Assembly (NCBI GenBank): GCA_947494995.1
Contig: CANLWY010000001.1
Coordinates: 806,001 to 870,000 of the forward strand
Origin: an uncultured Campylobacterales bacterium
GTDB lineage: Bacteria > Campylobacterota > Campylobacteria > Campylobacterales > Arcobacteraceae
Reading direction: 5' to 3'
DNA: 64,000 bases
Position 1 is the first letter of the stretch; each line of letters starts with the position of its first letter. The notes beneath the pieces were generated by a model. The model worked only from the letters and a program-made list of their open reading frames with translations, ran no database searches and was not told the DNA's origin. The position numbers and the translations under genes were made by a program. Below, one piece after another: positions 38,992 to 48,804 of the stretch.

Positions 38992-39453
38992 TTATCTTTT
39001 GGCTACTCTTCTATTTTTTATAGATATATAAATTGATAATAGAATAAAAAGAATAGATAAGCCTAAGGTTGTATTAAATGCAATATTTAAAGGCTTTATA
39101 GAACTATCCTTATCAAAGCCATCAACAGGTGATATCTTTCCTTCTTTCTCAATCCTATGTCCTGGACCACTATCAAGTATCACATTATAAGGAACTTTCG
39201 GGATATCAATAGTTAGATATCCTGATTTTGGAACTCTATTTTCATATATTATTTTTGAATCAATAGCGGATTTTATTTTAAGTTTTGCTCCTGCAGCACT
39301 TTGTCCTGTACTAAAACCTCCAAAAACTTCTATAGTACCATCTTCATTGTCAACTATTTGAAGAACAGGAGAGTGTGCATATAGAAAACAAGGGATAAAA
39401 AATAGAGTTAATATTTTAAAAATAGTTTTTTGTTTCATTTTAAATCCTTTCAA
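38992..39453 (-). CDS. Periplasmic domain plus C-terminal TM protein of PepSY/TonB-receptor cassette (paralog of 52799-53290)
   Basis: Signal peptide, DNEDGTIEVFGGFSTGQSAAGAKLKI, IDIPKVPYNVILDSGPGHRIEKEG, C-terminal TM. Confidence 0.7.
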   Translation of the reverse strand: MKGFKMKQKTIFKILTLFFIPCFLYAHSPVLQIVDNEDGTIEVFGGFSTGQSAAGAKLKIKSAIDSKIIYENRVPKSGYLTIDIPKVPYNVILDSGPGHRIEKEGKISPVDGFDKDSSIKPLNIAFNTTLGLSILFILLSIYISIKNRRVAKR

Positions 39454-40972
39454 GAAGTTTTATATTTGGCATTTTTTTAGATATAAAAAATGACAATATA
39501 GCAAAGATTATAAGAGATAAATCAATCCAGAAAATTTCATAAAGACCTGCTGCAAAACTATCCCATATAAAATACTTGCTTCTAATTCCGTGAAATAAAA
39601 CAGAAAGAATTAAAAAAATTGCATTTATCTTCATAAAAAACTTGATAATTTCTACTGTATTTTGTTTGTAAACACTATATAAAAGTGTAAAACTCCAAAG
39701 TACAAAAAAACCTCCAAGTATCCAAGTGTTTTTCTCATTTATATGCAAAGGTAATGCCCAATAAAGAAAAAGTAAAAATGAAGTTGCGGGAAGTATCCCT
39801 ATAAAAAGTGCAAGTGAAAACTTAGAAACAAAAGAGAAGTACTCTTTTTCCTTTTTATGTTTATTAGCTCTTTTTTCAAGCCAAATTAATGTCCCAAAAA
39901 CCATACTTGTTGCAAAGCAGAAACCAAATATTAAAAATAGAATTCTAATAAAAAGTTCTTCATCTGGTAAAAAGTGTAGCCAGTAAAAGCCAGATAAAAC
40001 TTTTGCCATAGAGTGAGAATTATCTAGGTTTTTTTTCTGTATTAACTCTCCTGAAAAGGCATTAAATGAAATACCAACTCTATTAGTTGTTCCTGTTAGA
40101 GCTCTGTTGTCTTCTAAGTGGCCGATAAAAGCTATACATGCATTTTTGTCATTCCATGCATTTAACATTATATTTTTTATTACAAGTTCTGGATATTGTT
40201 TTTGTGCTTTTGCATAAAGTGATGAAATAGTTTGCATTTGTGCACTTTCTCCACTTTTTTTAATTTTACAAGCTCTTGAAAAAACGACAGGTCTTACAAG
40301 TTTTGACATATTTGCTTCTTTTCCATCAGTTGAACTTAAAGCAAAAGGGGCAGATGCTGTTAACATAACCCCAAGAACTGCTCCTGTCATACTAAAAATT
40401 AGTATATAAGGTAGTATAATTAAAGATAAATCTTTATGCCATTTAAACCAAAAACCTTTTTTTGAGTTAACTCTTTTTTTTCTACTTACTAACCAAAGAT
40501 ATATTCCACTAATAGTTAGGAATATAATTACAATGGAAGTTAAGCCCATCAAAATTTGACCTGGTCTTTTTAGGTTTAGATTTATATGCATTTGGTTAAA
40601 GAAGTTTGATATAAGTCCTGTATCTTGACTTGTATCTAAGACTTTATTTGTGTTTGGGTCAATATGTACTTTTTCCGAAAAACCATATTTTACACTTAGC
40701 GTTTTATCTTTAAAAGAAGGTAACTCAATTTGAATATTAGTAGTTGGATTTTTAAGCTTTTTTAATGCTTCAGTAATGGCTATATCAAGATTTAGTGTTG
40801 ATTCATCTTTTATACTAAAGTGTCTTGATGTACTTTCCCAGCTGTTAATATATGGTTTGAAAAGAGTAATTGTTCCAAAATACGTAGATATAAAGAATAT
40901 AAAAACTACAAATACACCAATTATTGTATGCGCTCTTATTAGGTATTTTAAATATATATTGTCTAAGTTCAT
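39440..40972 (-). CDS. PepSY-associated TM protein (putative ferric-siderophore reductase)
   Basis: YLIRAHTIIGVFVVFIFFISTYFGTITLFKPYINSWESTSRHF, TM/periplasmic PepSY arrangement; start trimmed from 41062 to MNLDNIYLKYL. Confidence 0.8.
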   Translation of the reverse strand: MNLDNIYLKYLIRAHTIIGVFVVFIFFISTYFGTITLFKPYINSWESTSRHFSIKDESTLNLDIAITEALKKLKNPTTNIQIELPSFKDKTLSVKYGFSEKVHIDPNTNKVLDTSQDTGLISNFFNQMHINLNLKRPGQILMGLTSIVIIFLTISGIYLWLVSRKKRVNSKKGFWFKWHKDLSLIILPYILIFSMTGAVLGVMLTASAPFALSSTDGKEANMSKLVRPVVFSRACKIKKSGESAQMQTISSLYAKAQKQYPELVIKNIMLNAWNDKNACIAFIGHLEDNRALTGTTNRVGISFNAFSGELIQKKNLDNSHSMAKVLSGFYWLHFLPDEELFIRILFLIFGFCFATSMVFGTLIWLEKRANKHKKEKEYFSFVSKFSLALFIGILPATSFLLFLYWALPLHINEKNTWILGGFFVLWSFTLLYSVYKQNTVEIIKFFMKINAIFLILSVLFHGIRSKYFIWDSFAAGLYEIFWIDLSLIIFAILSFFISKKMPNIKLLERI

Positions 40973-41262
40973 TAAAATGCCTTTAAAACAATAGCAAGAA
41001 TAATTGCAAAAGAAAATAGTTTTATGAGAGATTTTATAATGCTTTTTGAGAACAGAAGCCAAATAGAGTAACAGGCCATTAATAGAGGTGTTATAATCAA
41101 AGAGGGAACAATTTTAATTCCATAATCCCCACTCATAAATTTAGAATAAATCATCATAGTTAAATATGAAAGAATTATTGCACCTAAAATCGTAATTGTT
41201 CCATGAACCCAGCCGATTTTCGACTTAGGTTCATAAAGATAGTTTTTTAAATCTGCTATCAT
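40972..41262 (-). CDS. Small multi-TM protein of PepSY cassette (paralog of 50914-51216)
   Basis: ~3 TM helices, start region YEPKSKIGWVHGTITILGAIILSYLTM. Confidence 0.65.
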   Translation of the reverse strand: MIADLKNYLYEPKSKIGWVHGTITILGAIILSYLTMMIYSKFMSGDYGIKIVPSLIITPLLMACYSIWLLFSKSIIKSLIKLFSFAIILAIVLKAF

Positions 41263-41273
41263 AAAAACAGCTC

Positions 41274-43298
41274 TTAGAATTTATATGAAAGAGTAACTTT
41301 GAAGTTTCTTCCTGGCTCATAATCTCTTGAAGATTCACTTCCTCCACCTCTAAGGTTTAGAGTTCTACTTTCTGAAATATGAGAAGAATATTCTTCATCA
41401 AAAATATTATCAACACCAGCAATTATAGATAAACCTTTAACTGCTCTTGGTTTCCATTTAACAGCAATATCATGTACATTATAAGCTTTTTTCTCATTAT
41501 AAGTATATGGAGTGTTTTTGGGAACATCATTTTCACTCATTACAAATAGTGATTCCCAAGAAAGACCAACTTCAGGAGTGATTTGATAATCAATTCCAAG
41601 TGTTAAACTATCACCTGGTTCATTAATTAAAGGATCCCCATCACTTTCTCTGTTAGATGAAGAATGAGCATAAGTCAGTAGGGAGCTAAAGTCTCCTTTA
41701 ATATATTTAAAACTTGTTTCAAAACCATTGATTTTAACATCACCTACGTTTGTTAAATAATTATATGCCCATCCTGGTCCCCATTTGTTTTCTATATAGT
41801 TATTGATTTCTGTTTCAAAGATTTTAAATGACCAACCAACTGTATCAGCTCCTATTACATTATCTTTAATAAATCTAAATCCTATTTCTTTATTAATCCC
41901 TGTTTCTGATTTAATCCCTTTTGTTGCATTAGATGAACCTGAAAGTCTATTGGTTGCTAATACATCTACCATTTCTACACCTTTATAAAGTGTAGTTGCA
42001 CTTGCTAAAAAAGAAAATTCATCAGTCACTGCATATTCTGCAGCTAAACCATATGTAAATCTACTATCATTTACATTACCATTTGCTCCATCTAAATCAT
42101 ACTTGTTATATCTAATACCTGGAGTTAATACAAGTCCATTGTCAAAATCTATTGCATCTTCTAGATAAAGAGCAAAAGTATTAGCTCTTTCATTTTCTCC
42201 ATATTTATCGCCGTTCCAAGTAACTTTACTTGTTTGTCTATCGTATAAAGCACCATAGGTTAAAGTATGTAAAATATTTCCTGTGTTTAGATTTGTTTGG
42301 GCTTTTGTATTAATACCTACTGTTTTAACTTTACCAAGAAGCTGTCCCTCAAAAACACCTCCAGGTCTTACTGGAGCTCCATCACTTAATGGTCCTTCAT
42401 ATCTATCTAATTCATTTTCATTTGAGTAAATAGTTGTATCTACTCTTAATTTGTCACCTAAGTCAAGTTCATGTTTTAAGGTAATAGTTTCTCTAGTATA
42501 TTTAGTATCATATGTATCTTTTCCTGTTCTTTGGAAGTTATAGTCTCTACCAAAATCTGGTCTTGGAGAATAATCACCTGCATCTTTTAATCTATCATAA
42601 GATACGAATAATTTGTTATTGTCATTTATATTTGCACCGATTTTAATTAAAGTATTATTTGATTTCCCATCAGTTCCAAAAGTTTTAACTCCTCTCCCAT
42701 CTTTCCAGTCATTTTTGTTTAAGTGATTGTGGTAAATTAAGAAATCGAATGTCTCTGAAATTTTTCCATATCCTGCAAAAGAACCACTTATGCTGTCATT
42801 TGAATTATATGTTGAAGAGATTCTAGCTCCAAAACTTTTACCTTTTTCAAGCATCTCTGCACCACTTTTTGTTTCAAAAGCAGCTGAACCTCCAAGACTA
42901 CCACTTACAACTGAATTTGTACCAACTTGGATATCTGCTTTTTTTAGAATATCTGGGTTAATAAGTAAGTTTCCAATATGGTGAAACATATTAACGTTTG
43001 AAACCTTTGCTCCATCTACTGTGATATCTAAATTTTCATCTTGTAAACCCCTGATATTAAGTCTATTATTAATAGAGTGAGTACCACCTACATCAACACC
43101 TGGCAAGTCTCTTAATAGATCACTTAAGTGGTCTGCTTGTTTTGTTTCAATTGCATCTTTTCCTAGGTTTAAAGATGAACTAACAACTTCTGTTTCCCAA
43201 ACATCAACTGCTTGAAGTTCAGTATCTTGAGCTGTTGCATGAGAAGATAAAATTGTAAGTGCGGCGATTGAACTTAACAAAATTTTATTTTTATACAT
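41274..43298 (-). CDS. TonB-dependent receptor
   Basis: Signal peptide, plug LLRDLPGVDVGGTHSINNRLNIRGL, C-terminal beta-barrel ending in F. Confidence 0.93.
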   Translation of the reverse strand: MYKNKILLSSIAALTILSSHATAQDTELQAVDVWETEVVSSSLNLGKDAIETKQADHLSDLLRDLPGVDVGGTHSINNRLNIRGLQDENLDITVDGAKVSNVNMFHHIGNLLINPDILKKADIQVGTNSVVSGSLGGSAAFETKSGAEMLEKGKSFGARISSTYNSNDSISGSFAGYGKISETFDFLIYHNHLNKNDWKDGRGVKTFGTDGKSNNTLIKIGANINDNNKLFVSYDRLKDAGDYSPRPDFGRDYNFQRTGKDTYDTKYTRETITLKHELDLGDKLRVDTTIYSNENELDRYEGPLSDGAPVRPGGVFEGQLLGKVKTVGINTKAQTNLNTGNILHTLTYGALYDRQTSKVTWNGDKYGENERANTFALYLEDAIDFDNGLVLTPGIRYNKYDLDGANGNVNDSRFTYGLAAEYAVTDEFSFLASATTLYKGVEMVDVLATNRLSGSSNATKGIKSETGINKEIGFRFIKDNVIGADTVGWSFKIFETEINNYIENKWGPGWAYNYLTNVGDVKINGFETSFKYIKGDFSSLLTYAHSSSNRESDGDPLINEPGDSLTLGIDYQITPEVGLSWESLFVMSENDVPKNTPYTYNEKKAYNVHDIAVKWKPRAVKGLSIIAGVDNIFDEEYSSHISESRTLNLRGGGSESSRDYEPGRNFKVTLSYKF

Positions 43299-43379
43299 AT
43301 CTTTCCTTTGTGTATTTTATAAAGTAGGCAATAAATAAAATATGGAGAACAGTATAGTTTATTTAAGCTTACTTTATAT

Positions 43380-43394
43380 TGATAATAAGTATCA
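43380..43394. promoter_or_regulatory. Fur-box-like palindrome between TonB receptor and response regulator
   Basis: TGATAATAAGTATCA. Confidence 0.65.
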
Positions 43395-43435
43395 TAACCG
43401 ATATAAATCACACCCAAATCACAAAAGGTAAATAA

Positions 43436-44167
43436 ATGACGAAATTTCCAGATTTTTATAAAGAGGATACTCGAGTTTTAATTGTTGAAGATGAAACAGT
43501 ACTTGCTCTTGGTATGGAGTATTCTTTAGAAGAGTTTGGATATGAAGTTTCTGGAATAGAGTCAACAGCGGATGGTGCTGTAAGTCATGTGTTTGAAAAT
43601 GAACCTGATATAGTTCTGATGGATATAAAACTTAAAGGCATAAAAAATGGAGTTGATGCTGCAAAGCAGATTTGGAATACTTCTAAAACACCTGTGATTT
43701 TTTTAACATCATTTAGTGATGATAAAACTATAAAAAATGCTATGCAAAGTGAACCTTATGGATACTTGATAAAGCCTTGCCGAGATGAAGAGTTAAAAGT
43801 TGCAATTGAAACTGCACTTCACAAGCATAACTACTTTTTTAAAAATAAAAACTCTCTAGAAAATAAAAAAGATATAAGTTTAATAATTGAGTGTGAAAAT
43901 GACTTTACTTATGATAAAGGAAAGAATATCCTCTTTAAAAAAGAAGAGGTTGTCAAATTAACAGGAAATGAAGTGAAGCTTTTTGATATTTTAACTGATT
44001 ATCCAAGTGAACCAGTTAGTTTTGAAAGAATAAGTAGTTTTATTTGGAGAGATGAAACGGGGGATATTGGAAAGTTAAGAACTCTTATATATAGGGTTAA
44101 AAATAAGCTAGGAGTAAATTTAATTGAAAATATATTTGAACTAGGTTATAAGTTAAAAATTAAGTAG
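43436..44167 (+). CDS. Two-component response regulator, REC plus winged-helix output
   Basis: VLIVEDETVLALGM, IVLMDIKL, IFLTSFSD, YLIKPCRDEEL; wHTH KLRTLIYRVKNKLG. Confidence 0.9.
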   Translation: MTKFPDFYKEDTRVLIVEDETVLALGMEYSLEEFGYEVSGIESTADGAVSHVFENEPDIVLMDIKLKGIKNGVDAAKQIWNTSKTPVIFLTSFSDDKTIKNAMQSEPYGYLIKPCRDEELKVAIETALHKHNYFFKNKNSLENKKDISLIIECENDFTYDKGKNILFKKEEVVKLTGNEVKLFDILTDYPSEPVSFERISSFIWRDETGDIGKLRTLIYRVKNKLGVNLIENIFELGYKLKIK

Positions 44168-45958
44168 ATGTCTGCACCTAAGCCATACTCATTAAATACT
44201 AAAATTACACTCTCTTTTATTGCGTTAGGATTTATTCTTCTAGCCATACTTTTTATGCAAATTGTTCCAAATATGCAAGAAGAACAAAAACGATATAAAA
44301 ATACTGAAATAGAACATATGATTACTCTTACAAAAGGACAGATTAAATTAGCAGTAGAGCTTCTTGTTCATTCAAGAGAGTCAAGGCTTGAGAAAATTGA
44401 ATCAAAATTAAATTCCGTAGTTGATAAATATACTTTTGATGGTTCAATAGATGTTAAATCTATTAGTAATGATTCAAAATGTGATGTATATTTTTATGAA
44501 GAGAAAAAGAGAAGTTTTAGTGATAAGACTTTAAATCTTCTTAGAGGTGATGGATTAAAAATATCTACTGAAAATCAGAGTCATATGTGCCCTAAACTTA
44601 TAAAAAGAGTATTTTATATTAAGACTTTAGAAGCTAATAGAAGAGTTGTTTTAGAATGTAATCCAAAAATTTTTCCAAATGAACATTATAATTTAGAAGA
44701 AAACATTAAAAAAGATTTAGAAAAGAGCTTTGATTTAACTTATCAAGATCATAAGGGTAAAATCAATTTAATGTGGTTAAATACAAAACATAAAGACTTT
44801 TCTTCAACACCCTTATATAGTATTCAGGATAATCCATACAATGAGAAATACTGTTTAAGTAAGATGTCAAGTGCACCATTACCTCAAACAGGGACTTTAA
44901 GTGGTAAACAAATCTTTGAAGCAAGTGAAAAAAAGCCTATAAAACACTCTTTAAAAATTAATGATAGAGAAGAGAAAGCAATAACTTGGGTTCGAACAAT
45001 TAAAGATGACAATGATGTAAAGATTTTATTTTTAACGACTGTTTATGAAAAAGATTTTAATAGAGAGCTTTATTCCCCTGTATTCAAAGTATTTCCTGCT
45101 GCTGCTTTGGCTCTAATAGTTGCAATTATATTAGGTTTTTTCATATTTAGAAGATTGTTTAAAAGTATAAATATTTTATCTCATATAGCAAGTGAAGTAA
45201 ATAAAGGAAATCTAAATTTAAGAAGTAATATAAAAGGTGATGATGATATATCTGATTTAGGAAAAGTTTTTGATAGTATGCTTGACTCCCTTGAAGAGAA
45301 TATCAAAACTCTTGATAAAAAAGTTGAAGATAAAACAAAGGAACTTAGTAGTTCTTTAGAAGAGAAAGAAGTATTGTTAAAAGAGATCCACCATAGGGTA
45401 AAAAACAATCTTGCTATGACAATAAATTTAATCAAACTTCAAAAATCAAAAATAGAAGATGAAAAAACAAAAGAGACCCTTGTGGATATACAAGAAAGAA
45501 TATTTACAATGGAACTTTTGCATAGAAAATTATATGAATCAAAAGATTTAAATTCAATCTCCTTTAAAAAATATGTAGAAGAGTTATGTTTTGATTTAGA
45601 AAAGACCTATGGAAATAATAAGGATATTAAAATCAATTATCATATAAAAGATATAAATATGAGTATAGAGTATGCATTGCCTTGTGGTTTAATAATTACA
45701 GAGTGTTTAACAAATGCTTATAAGTATGCCTTTGTAGAAAATACAGGAACAATAACAATCTCTTTTACACAAAAAGAAAATAGATATACTTTAGTTGTAA
45801 GTGATAATGGAGTAGGGCTTCCTGAGTATATAGATATCAATAAATCAAAAACACTTGGATTAAGATTAATCTCTTCTATTGTAAGAGGTCAATTATTAGG
45901 AACTTTTGATTATGTATATAAAAATGGTTCAAAGTTTTATATAAATTTTAGAGTGTAG
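44168..45958 (+). CDS. Sensor histidine kinase, HisKA_2 type with periplasmic (dCache-like) sensor and HAMP
   Basis: LLKEIHHRVKNNLAMTINLIKLQ, CGLIITECLTNAYKYAF, VVSDNGVGLPE. Confidence 0.9.
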   Translation: MSAPKPYSLNTKITLSFIALGFILLAILFMQIVPNMQEEQKRYKNTEIEHMITLTKGQIKLAVELLVHSRESRLEKIESKLNSVVDKYTFDGSIDVKSISNDSKCDVYFYEEKKRSFSDKTLNLLRGDGLKISTENQSHMCPKLIKRVFYIKTLEANRRVVLECNPKIFPNEHYNLEENIKKDLEKSFDLTYQDHKGKINLMWLNTKHKDFSSTPLYSIQDNPYNEKYCLSKMSSAPLPQTGTLSGKQIFEASEKKPIKHSLKINDREEKAITWVRTIKDDNDVKILFLTTVYEKDFNRELYSPVFKVFPAAALALIVAIILGFFIFRRLFKSINILSHIASEVNKGNLNLRSNIKGDDDISDLGKVFDSMLDSLEENIKTLDKKVEDKTKELSSSLEEKEVLLKEIHHRVKNNLAMTINLIKLQKSKIEDEKTKETLVDIQERIFTMELLHRKLYESKDLNSISFKKYVEELCFDLEKTYGNNKDIKINYHIKDINMSIEYALPCGLIITECLTNAYKYAFVENTGTITISFTQKENRYTLVVSDNGVGLPEYIDINKSKTLGLRLISSIVRGQLLGTFDYVYKNGSKFYINFRV

Positions 45959-46004
45959 CTAATATTAATAAGTGATTATTATTTTTTATTTAATATTTTA
46001 TTCC

Positions 46005-47135
46005 TTAAAACTCAAGTCTATTTTTTCCATTACCTTTTGCTTTGTATAATAACTCATCAGCTCTTTTCATTATTTTTTCTTGAGTATCACCTTTTTTAAA
46101 CTCTACTATTCCAAAAGAACAACTTATTGAATTTAATTTATCAAATTTGAGTTGATTTATTAGTACTCTTAGTTTCTCAGCAATTATACAAGCATGTTTA
46201 ATATCTATAAAAGGAGAAATAATAACAAACTCTTCTCCACCCCATCTTGCAAAGGTATCACTTGTTCTTATCTGTTCTTTTACATTTTTTGCAATTTCTT
46301 TTAAAACTAAATCACCATAATCATGCCCAAAGTTATCATTTATAGTTTTAAAGTTGTCAATATCCATAATAATTACAGAAAATTTTTGTTCATCAAATCT
46401 TGAGGCTATTTGAATTAAGTCTTTTAGTGTCTCATCAAATTTAAGTCTTGACGCAGCTTTTGTAAGAGTATCTTCAAAAGCTACCTTTTTAGTTTCTAAA
46501 CTTAGTTCTTCATAGTTTTGTTTTAAATCTCTTGATATCTCTATAATGGTTTTCTTGAGAATAAGGATATAAATGAAAAAGAAGAGAGAAATGACAAGGA
46601 ATATAATTACAAGTATAATAAAAGAGTCTAAGTTTTCTAAATTTTGTTTATAATCTTTTATATCTTGATTGATTAAAACATAATCATTATTTTGAACTTT
46701 ACCAAAAAGTATTATTTTATTGTCACTTAAAAATTCGATTAGATAATCTTCATTTTTTGTTTCGAGCTTTTTGACGTATCTCTTTGTATTTTTATCAAAC
46801 GTTTCTTTCTTTAAATATTCAAATTTTAAATCGAATTTAGATACCTCTTTTTCTATTGTTTTTGTATAAAGAGGGGTACTTTTTTTATACTCTTCAATAA
46901 ACTCTTGAGTGTTGAAATATTCAGAGTTTTTAATAGTTAAAGAGGTGAAAGTTTTATTTTTTTTAACAAATTCAATATAAGTATTATATTTTAATATTAA
47001 AGATTTTTCTAGATATGTACTTGAATTATTTTTGATTGATTTATATTCATAAAAGATGTACAAACTAAATATGAGAAAAAATAGAATTAAAGTTGAGGCA
47101 AATTTTATATGTCTATTAATTAGTATTTTACTCAT
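46005..47135 (-). CDS. Membrane diguanylate cyclase (active-type GGDEF); start trimmed from 47192
   Basis: FARWGGEEFVII, DIDNFKTINDNFGHDYGD; two TMs flanking a periplasmic domain. Confidence 0.9.
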   Translation of the reverse strand: MSKILINRHIKFASTLILFFLIFSLYIFYEYKSIKNNSSTYLEKSLILKYNTYIEFVKKNKTFTSLTIKNSEYFNTQEFIEEYKKSTPLYTKTIEKEVSKFDLKFEYLKKETFDKNTKRYVKKLETKNEDYLIEFLSDNKIILFGKVQNNDYVLINQDIKDYKQNLENLDSFIILVIIFLVISLFFFIYILILKKTIIEISRDLKQNYEELSLETKKVAFEDTLTKAASRLKFDETLKDLIQIASRFDEQKFSVIIMDIDNFKTINDNFGHDYGDLVLKEIAKNVKEQIRTSDTFARWGGEEFVIISPFIDIKHACIIAEKLRVLINQLKFDKLNSISCSFGIVEFKKGDTQEKIMKRADELLYKAKGNGKNRLEF

Positions 47136-47152
47136 AGTTAGTGCTTCAATAG

Positions 47153-47413
47153 TTAGTTTTGATCTGAAATCTTCATAAGATTTACATACCAATCTTCTGC
47201 AATGTCTTCAATAGTTAGGTTTTGAAGAGATATCTCCATATTATAGCTATCATCTAAATTTAGTTCTGCTATTTTTTCATCAGGGACTAAAAGTGCTTCA
47301 ATACAATAATCAAAAAGTTGTTCTTCACATTGGACATCTTCCATTCCCCAGCCTTCTTCAAACTCACTTACAACAAAATATCTCTCTGGCTCACTTATTG
47401 TTTTCAAGTTCAA
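47153..47413 (-). CDS. Hypothetical acidic 86-aa protein
   Basis: ORF directly upstream of the GGDEF gene and downstream of a Fur-box-like site. Confidence 0.55.
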   Translation of the reverse strand: MNLKTISEPERYFVVSEFEEGWGMEDVQCEEQLFDYCIEALLVPDEKIAELNLDDSYNMEISLQNLTIEDIAEDWYVNLMKISDQN

Positions 47414-47434
47414 TCATCCTTAAATATATAATAT

Positions 47435-47449
47435 TGATAATAAGTATCA
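47435..47449. promoter_or_regulatory. Fur-box-like palindrome
   Basis: TGATAATAAGTATCA, identical 15-mer to 43380-43394. Confidence 0.65.
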
Positions 47450-47588
47450 AAAAAAGGATAATATAATTTCTTGACTTTCTTAATCCTTAAGTAAATAAGT
47501 AGTTATAAGATTTTTTAAATATTATTTAACTAGTTAATTTGAAAATAAATTTATAGAGTTTATTATCAAAAAAAAAGTAAAATGGCAT

Positions 47589-47723
47589 ATGTATAAGGAA
47601 AAAAGAATTAATTATTATGATTTAGTAGAAGTTATTAAAAAAAGTGGTAATTTATTTTCACTGGGAAATATCTTTAGTAATCATAGCTTAAGCATAGACA
47701 ATTATAGAAAGAAGTTTAAATAA
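47589..47723 (+). CDS. 44-aa upstream ORF 1 nt before AraC-type regulator; absent from track
   Basis: MYKEKRINYYDLVEVIKKSGNLFSLGNIFSNHSLSIDNYRKKFK*, ends 47723, next ATG at 47725. Confidence 0.4.
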   Translation: MYKEKRINYYDLVEVIKKSGNLFSLGNIFSNHSLSIDNYRKKFK

Positions 47724-47724
47724 G

Positions 47725-48690
47725 ATGAATAAAAAAATTAATTGTTTAAATCTTATAGATATTTTAGAGGAAGTAAATAATCCTTTCTCTAGAGAAAAGA
47801 GATTAGCTCAAATAAAAGCTGATTATGGAAGTGGAGAATTAAGCTACTATGATACAGGAAATGGTATGGCTATTGCTAATGTCCGACATAAACTAAATCA
47901 AGATATAATCGCTACCTTAGATTCAGAAGAATCCCTTGCAAGTTTAATTTTTAATTTAGGGGATGATATTGAATATAGGTTTAGTAATAATAAAAAATAT
48001 ACATTTAAGAAGAATACTTTTTTTTTAGGATTCTCAACTAACGAATTTTCAGTAGATATGCATTTTAAAAAAAATATTCTTAATCATACTTTTACTATTG
48101 ATATTCAAAATGAACTTTTTAAAAACCTTACTAAAGGAGAACAAGTTTTTGACGAAAAAATAAATCAAGCGCAGATTGATACCTACTCTTTTTTTGATAT
48201 ATATGAGATAGATTTAGAGCAATTAGAGTTTCTAAACTATTTTAAAGAACAATCAAAAGAAAAAGATTTAGCTACAAATCTTCAAATGGAAGGAAAAATT
48301 ATTGATTTTATTTTATATACAATTGAAAAGATTAAAAAAAGTCACAATCAGAAAAATAGTTTAGATAAAAATATAGTTAAATCACTTCAAAAAGCCAAAA
48401 GTATAATTACTACAGATTATGCTCATAATCTATCAATAAAAGAAATAGCTTATCGTTCAGCTATAAATGAATGCTATCTAAAAAAAGAGTTCAAAAGTTA
48501 TTATAATATGACTATATTTGAAATGATTCAAAAACACAGGCTTGAAATGGCAAAGGTTTTATTGCAAGAGAATTTTAGTGTAAAAGAAGCAGCTTTGCAA
48601 GTTGGATATAAGCACTCAGGAAATTTTAGCAAATTGTTTAATCAAAGTTATGGTTTAAGCCCAAGTAATTACAGAAGGCAGTTTAACTAA
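47725..48690 (+). CDS. AraC-family transcriptional regulator (PchR-like arrangement)
   Basis: C-terminal IKEIAYRSAINECYLKKEFKSYYNMTIFEMIQKHRLEMAKVLL...VGYKHSGNFSKLFNQSYGLSPSNYR. Confidence 0.9.
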   Translation: MNKKINCLNLIDILEEVNNPFSREKRLAQIKADYGSGELSYYDTGNGMAIANVRHKLNQDIIATLDSEESLASLIFNLGDDIEYRFSNNKKYTFKKNTFFLGFSTNEFSVDMHFKKNILNHTFTIDIQNELFKNLTKGEQVFDEKINQAQIDTYSFFDIYEIDLEQLEFLNYFKEQSKEKDLATNLQMEGKIIDFILYTIEKIKKSHNQKNSLDKNIVKSLQKAKSIITTDYAHNLSIKEIAYRSAINECYLKKEFKSYYNMTIFEMIQKHRLEMAKVLLQENFSVKEAALQVGYKHSGNFSKLFNQSYGLSPSNYRRQFN

Positions 48691-48743
48691 AACCAATTTT
48701 TCCTTTTTGTAGATAATTTTTTCCTTCCCTTGACTTTTTTATA

Positions 48744-48771
48744 TTGATAATCATATTCATTAATGATAATA
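48744..48771. promoter_or_regulatory. Overlapping Fur-box-like sites upstream of TonB receptor
   Basis: TTGATAATCATATTCATTAATGATAATA. Confidence 0.7.
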
Positions 48772-48804
48772 TTCTCCAAAAAATTTCACACTAGGAGAAA
48801 CTAC

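Noticed and set aside
40973-41062. N-terminal extension MASVLKKHYKISHKTIFFCNYSCYCFKGIL of the PepSY protein
   Set aside because: Overlaps the upstream small-TM gene in another frame; the paralog aligns from MNLDNIYLKYL at 40972.
48763-48804. N-terminal extension MIIFSKKFHTRRNY of the second TonB receptor
   Set aside because: The upstream ATG lies inside the Fur-like box; the normal signal peptide begins at 48805 after AGGAG.
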